From positions 1,378-65,377 of the forward strand of contig NZ_LMIE01000003.1 of assembly GCF_001428625.1 (NCBI RefSeq): DNA of 64,000 nt. The letters run 5' to 3'. Every line of letters begins with the position of its first letter. The first letter of the stretch is position 1. The notes under the pieces were generated by a model. The model saw only the letters and a list, made by a program, of their open reading frames with translations, made no database searches and was not told where the DNA came from. The position numbers were made by a program, and so were the translations under genes. This document shows, piece after piece, positions 25,201 to 32,091 of the stretch. Source of the stretch: Hydrogenophaga sp. Root209 (GTDB lineage Bacteria > Pseudomonadota > Gammaproteobacteria > Burkholderiales > Burkholderiaceae_C).

Positions 25201-26142
25201 CTGCACAACTGGCACACGCGCAAGGACGGCACGCAGTACTGGTCGCACTCGGTGCTGATTGCCCTGCGAGACGACAGCGGAGAGCTGCGCGGCTTCGCCA
25301 AGATCAACCGCGACATGACCGACGCCAAGCGGCTCGACGATCTGATGCGCAACATCAACGACGAGCTGGAGAACCGCGTGGTCGAGCGCACCGAGCAATT
25401 GCTCTCGGCCAACAAGGACCTGGAATCCTTCTCGTATTCGGTGTCGCACGACCTGCGCTCGCCGCTGCGCCACATCTCCAGCTTCGTGAGCCTGCTTGAA
25501 GAACACATGGGCGGCCAGTGCGACGAGGTGAGCGCGCGCTACCTGAACACCATTGGCAACTCAGCCCGCCACATGAGCCAGCTCATCGACGGCCTGCTGG
25601 CGTTCTCGCGCCTGGGCCGCGCGGCGGTCAACGTGACGCCGGTGGACTTCCAGCTGCTGGTCGAAGCAGTGGTGGCCCAGATCGGGCACGACACCGAAGG
25701 CCGCATCGTCGACTGGGTGGTCGCCCCCGACCTGCCGGTGGTGCAGGGCGACGCCTTGTTGCTGCGCGAAGTCTGGGCCAACCTGTTGGGCAACGCCTAC
25801 AAATACAGCCGGCCACGTGAACGAACGCGCATCGAGGTGGGCTGGAGCGTCGACCCGGTGGTGGGCTACACCTTCTTTGTCCGTGACAATGGCGTAGGTT
25901 TCGACACAAAATACGCGCAGAAGCTGTTTGGCGTGTTCCAGCGATTGCACCGCGCCTCGGAGTTTGAAGGCACAGGCATCGGACTGGCGCTCACACGGCG
26001 CATCATCGAGCGGCACAGCGGCAGCATCTGGGCCGAAAGCGAGCTTGGTATCGGCAGCGTTTTTTACTTCTCCCTACCTTTTGAGGGCCCTGGTTTTTCG
26101 GACTCCATCCTGGACTCGATGCCCGCCCCCCTGGAATCATGA
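22279..26142 (+). CDS. Seven-PAS cytoplasmic sensor histidine kinase
   Basis: A 1287-aa kinase with no clear membrane helix. A coiled coil (about 20-60) precedes about seven PAS or PAS/PAC units (near 85-215, 225-345, 375-495, 500-620, 635-755, 760-880, 905-1030). The HisKA phosphoacceptor is His1057 in SYSVSHDLRSPLRHI. The ATPase domain has NLLGNAYKYS, DNGVGFD and GTGIGLAL. Units three and five are recent duplicates. The kinase family is the phytochrome-like one. Its stop overlaps the ATG of the response regulator gene, its obvious partner. Confidence 0.93.
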   Translation: MSALFPPKDSRLDANRTEATVSARERALLLEIETLKAENQHLRQNYAQHMGGSLHEDSSIDVSLRADLPLSLELALDADKGSPVAAAHLEYEALFAALGSAFPIGIFRTDQAGVLTHVDARLQQIFALGKHDFPNFGWLDRVHPDDLPRVQEHWVRGIATGESLSVEFRLIRPGDEVVHVLARNSPLRDEHGNVTSQLGFIQDITPMRVLEAEARIKDELNRQIIASSPDCTKVLDLDGRVVQMTAQGCRLLEVDDFEEVRMGAWADWWPDDGVLLALEAIESARSGESSRFVAYGPTFKGTPKWWDTVVTPICDAHGQAVMLLAVSRDITEQHLQHESIQRFNAELESAVQQRTEELAVAKDRIHSALREAQIAYNQAPCGYHSVDASGLYVLINQTELNWLGYEDRNEVVGKKHFRDHVQPAYLDDVLERLQRLLRGETLEAAEIGMLRRDGTGFIGLLNTTAVHDAQGRFLRTNNTLVDITERKAAEVALAAQRNFLQTVASSVPVQLAFFDRDLICRFANASYARWLDGSPEKLAGLHLSRIARSQDFEAARPRLDSALAGVAQRFEGERVFPDGTVFYASIDYTPYWHDGKVAGLFIQMLDITERKASEDLVNQTNRQLNQALSQAQALYNQAPCGYHSLDTRGVFVSVNDTELGWLGYRRDEVVGKMVFREVLSAADLPLFESRMRKILKDDALEGVEYQMRRRDGSTFYALLSSSAVRDEDGRFLRSNTTVVDITHRKAAEMSLRDNQRFLQTITDHVPGLIAYLDAGLRFRFANAEHLRVYGMNPVDILGQHISQCVRPDIWADIKPRMEATLAGQEQNFTTWRPTVDGKHIFVSSRYLPDVQDGKVRGLFVQMIDITESKLIEERVSNLNEELEQRIRERSAELLEAEQRFRLMVDNLRDYCIFFMDADGLITDWTDSAQRMDGYSPTQMLGRHYGVLFDPANPEHGRVRADQMLRLAASRGQHELHNWHTRKDGTQYWSHSVLIALRDDSGELRGFAKINRDMTDAKRLDDLMRNINDELENRVVERTEQLLSANKDLESFSYSVSHDLRSPLRHISSFVSLLEEHMGGQCDEVSARYLNTIGNSARHMSQLIDGLLAFSRLGRAAVNVTPVDFQLLVEAVVAQIGHDTEGRIVDWVVAPDLPVVQGDALLLREVWANLLGNAYKYSRPRERTRIEVGWSVDPVVGYTFFVRDNGVGFDTKYAQKLFGVFQRLHRASEFEGTGIGLALTRRIIERHSGSIWAESELGIGSVFYFSLPFEGPGFSDSILDSMPAPLES

Positions 26143-26624
26143 GCAAAAACGCCGACGCAATCCTTCTGGTCGAAGACAACCCCGACGATGCCGAGCTGAC
26201 CAAGCTGGCTCTGTCGCGCCATGGCCTGGACGGGAGGGTCACCCACGTCTCCGACGGCATGCAGGCGCTGGACTACCTGTACCGGCGCAACGGCTTCACC
26301 AACCGCTCCGGCAGCAACCCCGTTCTTGTGCTGCTCGACCTCAAGATGCCTTTGCTCGACGGCATCGGCGTGCTCAAGGAAATCAAGGGCAGCGACCTGT
26401 TGCACAACATTCCGGTGGTGGTGCTCACCTCATCCACCGAGCCAAGCGATCTGCTGCGCGCCTACGACGCCGGCACCAACGCCTACATCGCCAAGCCGAC
26501 CGAGTTTTCCCAGTTCCTCAGTGCCATGAAGCACGTGTGCGAGTTCTGGATCAACATCAACCAGACCGCGCCACAAACCGTCAACGCAACGGTGCGCAAC
26601 ACCGGCTTCGGCGACCTCATCTGA
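26139..26624 (+). CDS. Rcp1-type single-domain response regulator
   Basis: A 161-aa receiver domain without output domain. VEDNPDDAELTKLAL carries the acidic pair, Asp67 in LLDLKMPLLDG is the phosphoacceptor, LTSST and AKPTEF hold the conserved Thr/Ser and Lys. This is the type found with phytochrome-like kinases. It overlaps the kinase gene by ATGA. With no DNA-binding domain its output must be protein contact or phosphorelay. Confidence 0.93.
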   Translation: MSKNADAILLVEDNPDDAELTKLALSRHGLDGRVTHVSDGMQALDYLYRRNGFTNRSGSNPVLVLLDLKMPLLDGIGVLKEIKGSDLLHNIPVVVLTSSTEPSDLLRAYDAGTNAYIAKPTEFSQFLSAMKHVCEFWININQTAPQTVNATVRNTGFGDLI

Positions 26625-26630
26625 ACCTGT

Positions 26631-28451
26631 TCACCAGGCATCGATGAACCGGCGGGCTGTGGGCTCGCCAAGCTTCGCGCCGGCCAGCCCACGCACCAGC
26701 CACTGGCGGGTTTGCGCCGGATCGATCACCGCATCGATCTCCAGCGTGGTGGCCATCTGCTCGGCCGATCCCTTGGCGTACTGCTCGGCCACCAGGCGCT
26801 CGTACAGCGCGTCGCGCTCGGCGCCTTCAGCCGCGGCCTGCAACTCCTTGCGATAACCCAATCGCACGGCGCCTTCCAGCCCCATGGCGCCAAACTCACC
26901 CGTGGGCCAGGCCACGGTGAACACCGGCGCGTGAAACCCGCCGGCCGTCATGCCCATGGCGCCCAGGCCGTAGCCTTTGCGCAGCACCACGCTGAAAAAG
27001 GGCACGCGCAACTGGGCCGCCACCACGAACAGCCGGCTCACGTGTCGCACCTGCGCTCGCGCTTCCATGGCCGGACCCACCATGAAGCCTGGCGTGTCGA
27101 CCAGACTCACGATGGGCAGGCCGTGCGCGTTGCACAGCTGCATGAAGCGCGCGGCCTTGTCGGCCGCGTCCACGTCGATGGCGCCGCCCAGGTGCAGCGG
27201 GTTGTTGGCCATCAGACCCACGGCACGGCCCTCGATGCGCGCCAGCGCCGTGTGGATGCCCGCACCAAACCCGGTGCGCAGCGGCAGCAGGCTGCCCTCG
27301 TCGACCAGCCCCTGCATCACGGTCCGGGTATCGTAGGCCCGCAGGCGGTTCTCGGGCACGGCGTCGCGCAAGGAGAGCGCGTCAGGCGCGGTCCAGCCGG
27401 GCGCGTTCCCCTGGAAGAAGGACAGGCAGTGCCGCGCCGCCGCCACCGCCTGCGCTTCGTCGTCCACCAGCACATCGATCACGCCGTTGGCGTGCTGGAT
27501 GTCGCCGGGACCGATTTCCTCGGGCCGGAAACTGCCCAACCCACCACCCTCCACCATCGCCGGACCGCCCATGCCGATGTTGCTGGCCCGCGTGGCAATG
27601 ATCACGTCGCTGCAGCCGAGCAGCGCGGCATTGCCCGCAAAGCACCGTCCCGCTGCGATGCCGATCACCGGTACCTGGCCGGACAAGCGGGCAAAGGCGG
27701 CAAACGTGCCCACATGCAGACCCGCCACGATGGGCATGTCGGTGTCACCGGGCCGCCCACCCCCACCCTCGGCAAACAGCACCACCGGCAATTTCTGGCT
27801 CAGCGCGATGCCCAACAGGCGATCGGTCTTCTGGTGGTTGCGCATGCCCTGGGTGCCGGCCAGCACGGTGGCGTCATAGGCCATGACGACGGTGCGCGAT
27901 CGCTCAGGGCCACAGGCCGCCCCATTGACCGATCCGATGCCGGTCACCATGCCATCGGCTGGTGTGTTGGCCACCAGGTCCTCCTGGCTGCGCCGGGCAC
28001 GCTGCGCGGCCACCGCCAGGGCACCGTACTCGATGAAGCTGCCCTCGTCGCACAGATCGGCCAGGTTTTCGCGCGCGGTTCGCAGGCCCAGGGCATGCCT
28101 GCGCGCCACGGCATCCAACCGCGCGGCATCTTGCGTGAGCGCATCGCGGTCCAGCATCGCCTGCAGGTCGGGGCGCACTTGGCCTGGCGCATTCGGGCGG
28201 GCCGACGCCTCGGTCACCACGGCAGGGCTGGATGTCAGCGGTTCGGAGCGCAGCAACACATCGTTCGTCTGCACCGACTCTTCGGCCTCGAACAACAACT
28301 CCAGCACCCGGGCGTCCGACTCGGCACGCAGTTCGTGCTCCATCTTCATGGCTTCCAGCACCACCAGCACGTCGCCGCGCCGCACGGAGTCGCCCGGTGC
28401 CACAAGCCACTGAACGATCCGTGCCTGCAAAGGAGAGCGCAAAAAATTCAT
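26631..28451 (-). CDS. Biotinyl domain fused to acyl-CoA carboxyltransferase
   Basis: A 606-aa protein. Residues 1-70 are a biotinyl domain with EAMKMEHE, biotin on the Lys of MKM. Residues about 110-590 are a carboxyltransferase of the propionyl/methylcrotonyl type with both halves (RNHQKTDRLLGIA, GIAAGRCFAGNAALLG, then VDTPGFMVGP and LRKGYGLGAMGM). It moves CO2 from biotin to an acyl-CoA; substrate unknown. A biotin carboxylase must come from elsewhere. The ATG at 28451 starts right at the biotinyl domain. Confidence 0.88.
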   Translation of the reverse strand: MNFLRSPLQARIVQWLVAPGDSVRRGDVLVVLEAMKMEHELRAESDARVLELLFEAEESVQTNDVLLRSEPLTSSPAVVTEASARPNAPGQVRPDLQAMLDRDALTQDAARLDAVARRHALGLRTARENLADLCDEGSFIEYGALAVAAQRARRSQEDLVANTPADGMVTGIGSVNGAACGPERSRTVVMAYDATVLAGTQGMRNHQKTDRLLGIALSQKLPVVLFAEGGGGRPGDTDMPIVAGLHVGTFAAFARLSGQVPVIGIAAGRCFAGNAALLGCSDVIIATRASNIGMGGPAMVEGGGLGSFRPEEIGPGDIQHANGVIDVLVDDEAQAVAAARHCLSFFQGNAPGWTAPDALSLRDAVPENRLRAYDTRTVMQGLVDEGSLLPLRTGFGAGIHTALARIEGRAVGLMANNPLHLGGAIDVDAADKAARFMQLCNAHGLPIVSLVDTPGFMVGPAMEARAQVRHVSRLFVVAAQLRVPFFSVVLRKGYGLGAMGMTAGGFHAPVFTVAWPTGEFGAMGLEGAVRLGYRKELQAAAEGAERDALYERLVAEQYAKGSAEQMATTLEIDAVIDPAQTRQWLVRGLAGAKLGEPTARRFIDAW

Positions 28452-28511
28452 GGCGGGATTCTGCGCTTCGTGACCGCCGACAACGGTCGATGACGCGACA
28501 CTCACCACCAT

Positions 28512-28536
28512 GCAAACAGGCCCTGAAAAGGGCCTG
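28512..28536 (-). terminator. Rho-independent terminator after the 101-aa gene
   Basis: CAGGCCC and GGGCCTG (28517-28523 and 28530-28536) form the stem. On the minus strand the hairpin is followed by TTTG. Confidence 0.6.
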
Positions 28537-28560
28537 CGACGGGGTAACAGCAGCCAGGAA

Positions 28561-28866
28561 TCAATAAATGTCGGAATCAGCCCACTGGGAAGACGGACCG
28601 AAGTCGTTGGCCGTGACGGGTGTGTTGAGGTTGAGGACAAACACCACCTCGCCACCAAAACGACCCACGCCCAGGCTCTTCATGAGCTGCTGCTCCTGCT
28701 CGGGGCGCTCCATGCGCAAGAAGCAGATGGCTTGTTTGGTTCCTTCGTGCATGGCGGTCAGGATGTCCAGGCGCGTGATGCGACCGAATTCGCTGCACAG
28801 CTGGTGCAGCGCCGATTTCAAGCTCGGCACATCGCTGTGCTGTCTGAGTTCTGCAAGTGTGCTCAC
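28561..28866 (-). CDS. Small conserved-type protein of unknown function
   Basis: A 101-aa soluble protein. The central part (KQAICFLRMERPEQEQQLMK, then GRFGGEVVFVLNL) suggests a ferredoxin-like alpha-beta fold; this is a guess. GTG is the start, with GGGAG seven bases upstream. A terminator hairpin follows. It is divergent from the GGDEF-EAL gene. I do not recognise the family. Confidence 0.7.
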   Translation of the reverse strand: MSTLAELRQHSDVPSLKSALHQLCSEFGRITRLDILTAMHEGTKQAICFLRMERPEQEQQLMKSLGVGRFGGEVVFVLNLNTPVTANDFGPSSQWADSDIY

Positions 28867-29014
28867 AATCGACTCCCAAGTTCGTTTCTGTCGTTTGCGT
28901 TTTTAGTCTGAGCCAGGGCCCCAGGCGCTGGCGAGCGTGAATGTTAGCCCAGATGCCAGGAAAACTAACAGTTTTGTTACAACTTGACTTGGCAGCACCG
29001 CCTGCTGTGCGCTA

Positions 29015-29035
29015 GATCACATTCCACCTGTGATC
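29015..29035. promoter_or_regulatory. Operator-like palindrome upstream of the GGDEF-EAL gene
   Basis: GATCACA (29015-29021), seven-base spacer, TGTGATC (29029-29035), a perfect inverted repeat, with outer GCT/AGC extending it imperfectly. The half-sites are those of CRP/FNR-type sites but in inverted order. A TTGACT box lies at 28984. Confidence 0.4.
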
Positions 29036-29108
29036 AGAGCACCAGTCTGTGCAAACGCGATGACAACACTTCTGTATTCTCGAACCACCCCATCACCGGA
29101 AGTTCCTC

Positions 29109-32087
29109 ATGCGACCCGCTTCCCCAGCACCCACCGCCACCGTCCTCAACGCCGCAGAAACGATGCCAGAGGGTGACTCGGGGGAGTTCGCGCAGAGGGG
29201 GGGATTTGATCGGCTGGCCAGCTGGGCGGCCCGCACTGCGGGCGTCAGCGCCTCGGTGTTCTTCGACACGGCGCAGTGGCCGCCTCGGGTGTTGGGGTCC
29301 CATGGACTGGCACCGTCGACCCTCGCTGACGCACCCCAGGCAGTTGCCGCGCTGTTCGCTGACGGCACCCGGGAGTGCCGCTTGACGGACCCGCTCAACG
29401 ATCCGGCCGGGACACACCTGCAGGCCTGGGCTGCCTTGGCGTCTCCGAACAACCTTCTCTGGTGGCCACTGTCGGCGGCCGGTGGACGAACCGCGTCGGC
29501 CGTGTTGCTCCTGAATGAGGATCCCGATCGCCCCTGCGACACCAGCGCCCCGGCCATGCAGGAACTCGCCGCTCACGCCATGGACACGGTGGCGCTGGCG
29601 CACCGGTGCGAGCAGAGCGAGCTGCGCAATGTGCAGATATTGCGTGAAAGCGAGAGCCGCCTGAACCTCACGGAGCACACCGCTGGCGCGGGCAGCTGGT
29701 CGATGCAGGTGGCCAGCGGCGAGCTGGTGCACTCCGACGAGTTCGCCAGCATCCTGGGCTTGGCGGATCACCGCCAGGTCACCTCGCTCGACACCATGGT
29801 GCAGCGCTACAACCCGGAGTGGCGCAGCGGGATTCGTCAACGGCTGGAGCGCTGCGCGAGAAGCGGCGAAGGCTTCGACGAAGAAATCCAGATCATGGTG
29901 GACGGCGGCGTGTCGAAGTGGGTCCGCACCGTCAGCTCGGCCGTGCGTGGCGTCGGCGGCGAGATCGTTCGCATCCAGGGAGCGATCCAGGACATCTCGG
30001 CGCAGAAGCAGGCGCAACAGGACACGCTGCGCCTGGCGATGCGCCTGACGACCACGCTGGCCAGCATCACGGAGGCCTTTGTGACGCTGGACCGCCAGTG
30101 CTGCTTCACCTATTTGAACCAGGAGAGCGAGCGCCTCCTGCAGAAAACCACCGCCGACCTGCTTGGCCAGGAAGTCTGGCACGACTTCAGTGGGGGTCTG
30201 GCCGAGCGGCTCAAGGACAAGCTCACCCGCTCGCTCAACACCAACCGCCGTGTGGAGCTGGAGGACTTTTTCCCCACACTGGGCAAATGGATGGAGGTGC
30301 GGGCGTATCCGTTTGCGGAGGGTCTGGCGGTGTATTTCCGCGATGTGACCGAACGCCGGCGCTCGCAAGAGCAACTGATGCTGCTGGAGACCAGCGTGTC
30401 CCGGCTCAACGACATCGTGGCGATCGCAGAAACCGGTGCGGGCAGCCAGGAGCCGCGCATCGTCTTCGTCAACGACGCGTTCGAGCAGCAAACGGGGTAC
30501 ACGCGCGCTGAAGTCATCGGGCAGACGCCACGCATCCTGCTGGAGCTCGATCCGGCCATGACCCAACTGAACACCCTGGTCGCCAGTCTCCAGGACAACC
30601 AGCAGGCCCGCACCGAGCTGATGGTGCGGCGCAAGAACGGCGCGCTCTTCTGGGTCGAGCTGGAGGTGGTGACGGTGCAGGCCACGGCCGAAGAAGTGAC
30701 GCACTGGGTGGCCGTGGGCCGCGACATCACGCAGCGCAAAACAGCCGAGGACATGATCCGCCACCTGGCCTTCTACGACGCACTGACCGACCTGCCCAAC
30801 CGCCAGCTGCTGTTGGACCGCTTGCAGCAGGCGCTGGCGGCCAGCGCGCGCACTGGTCAATTTGGCGCGCTCATGTTCATTGACCTGGACAACTTCAAGA
30901 TACTCAACGACACGCTGGGCCACCACATGGGCGACCAGTTGCTGCAGAAAGTGGCCTCGCGCCTGACACAGAGCGTGCGCAAGAGCGACATGGTCGCGCG
31001 CCTGGGCGGTGACGAGTTCGTGGTGATGGTCGACGACCTGAGCACCGATCCCGAGGCGGCGGCCTACAAGGCGCGCGCCCTGGGCGAGAAAGTCCTCAAA
31101 ACCCTGCGTGAACCATTCCAGCTCAACGGCCACCAGCACTTCGCCACACCCAGTATCGGCGTGACCTCGTTCAACGGCGACCAGAACGATGTCGGCGAGC
31201 TGCTCAAGCAAGCGGATCTGGCCATGTACCAGGCCAAGTCGATGGGGCGCAACACGCTGTGCTTCTTTGATCCGGACATGCAGGCCACCGTCAGTGTCAA
31301 TGCCGCGGTGAGCTCCGATCTGCGGATCGGTCTGCGCGAAGAGCAGTTCATCCTGCACTACCAGCCGCAGGTGGATCGGGTGGGTGTCGTCACCGGCGTG
31401 GAGGCGCTGGTGCGCTGGAACCACCCCACACGCGGTCTGACCTGGCCAGCGGAGTTCATCCCGGTGGCCGAAGACACGGGCCTGATCCTGCCGCTGGGTC
31501 AGTGGGTGCTGGAAACCGCCTGCGAGCAGCTCGCCATCTGGGCGCACCGCCCGCAGACCGCCAGCCTGAGCATCGCCGTCAACGTGAGCGTGCGCCAGTT
31601 CCGCCACCCCGATTTCGTGGACATGGTGATGGCCGCGATCACGCGCACCGGCATCCGGCCGCACCGCCTCAAGCTCGAACTCACCGAGAGTCTGCTGGCC
31701 GATCGCATGGAGATCACCATCGACAAGATGGGCATGCTCAAGGCGCTGGGCGTGACGCTCTCGCTTGACGATTTCGGCGTGGGCTACTCGTCGCTCTCGG
31801 TGCTCAAGCGCCTGCCGCTGGACCAGCTCAAGATCGACAAGGGCTTCGTGGCAGACGTGCTGACCGACCCCAACGACGCCGCGATTTCGCGCGCCATCAT
31901 CGCGCTGGCGCAGAGCCTGAGCCTGCAGGTGGTGGCCGAGGGCGTTGAAACGCAGGAGCAGCGCGACTTCCTGGCCTACCAGGGTTGCGACCAGTTCCAG
32001 GGCCACCTGTTCTCCAGACCGCTACCCATCGAAGAGCTGGACGCGATGCTGGAGAACCCGACCTCGGGCATGGTCGTGATGAGCTGA
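29109..32087 (+). CDS. GAF/PAS-GGDEF-EAL cyclic-di-GMP protein
   Basis: A 992-aa soluble protein. A GAF-like region (about 35-170) is followed by about three PAS units (about 185-300, 310-415, 425-545), a GGDEF domain with intact LGGDEF (Gly633-Phe637), and an EAL domain with VEALVRW (Glu765-Leu767), NVSVRQF, LKLELTES and DDFGVGYSS. Both catalytic signatures are intact, so either synthesis or hydrolysis of cyclic di-GMP is possible. GGAA lies weakly upstream of the ATG. Confidence 0.93.
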   Translation: MRPASPAPTATVLNAAETMPEGDSGEFAQRGGFDRLASWAARTAGVSASVFFDTAQWPPRVLGSHGLAPSTLADAPQAVAALFADGTRECRLTDPLNDPAGTHLQAWAALASPNNLLWWPLSAAGGRTASAVLLLNEDPDRPCDTSAPAMQELAAHAMDTVALAHRCEQSELRNVQILRESESRLNLTEHTAGAGSWSMQVASGELVHSDEFASILGLADHRQVTSLDTMVQRYNPEWRSGIRQRLERCARSGEGFDEEIQIMVDGGVSKWVRTVSSAVRGVGGEIVRIQGAIQDISAQKQAQQDTLRLAMRLTTTLASITEAFVTLDRQCCFTYLNQESERLLQKTTADLLGQEVWHDFSGGLAERLKDKLTRSLNTNRRVELEDFFPTLGKWMEVRAYPFAEGLAVYFRDVTERRRSQEQLMLLETSVSRLNDIVAIAETGAGSQEPRIVFVNDAFEQQTGYTRAEVIGQTPRILLELDPAMTQLNTLVASLQDNQQARTELMVRRKNGALFWVELEVVTVQATAEEVTHWVAVGRDITQRKTAEDMIRHLAFYDALTDLPNRQLLLDRLQQALAASARTGQFGALMFIDLDNFKILNDTLGHHMGDQLLQKVASRLTQSVRKSDMVARLGGDEFVVMVDDLSTDPEAAAYKARALGEKVLKTLREPFQLNGHQHFATPSIGVTSFNGDQNDVGELLKQADLAMYQAKSMGRNTLCFFDPDMQATVSVNAAVSSDLRIGLREEQFILHYQPQVDRVGVVTGVEALVRWNHPTRGLTWPAEFIPVAEDTGLILPLGQWVLETACEQLAIWAHRPQTASLSIAVNVSVRQFRHPDFVDMVMAAITRTGIRPHRLKLELTESLLADRMEITIDKMGMLKALGVTLSLDDFGVGYSSLSVLKRLPLDQLKIDKGFVADVLTDPNDAAISRAIIALAQSLSLQVVAEGVETQEQRDFLAYQGCDQFQGHLFSRPLPIEELDAMLENPTSGMVVMS

Positions 32088-32091
32088 TGCC

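Noticed and set aside
29034-32006. A 990-aa minus-strand ORF opposite the GGDEF-EAL gene
   Set aside because: It has the His/Gln/Arg-rich composition of antisense high-GC frames and no domain, while the plus strand has intact domains.
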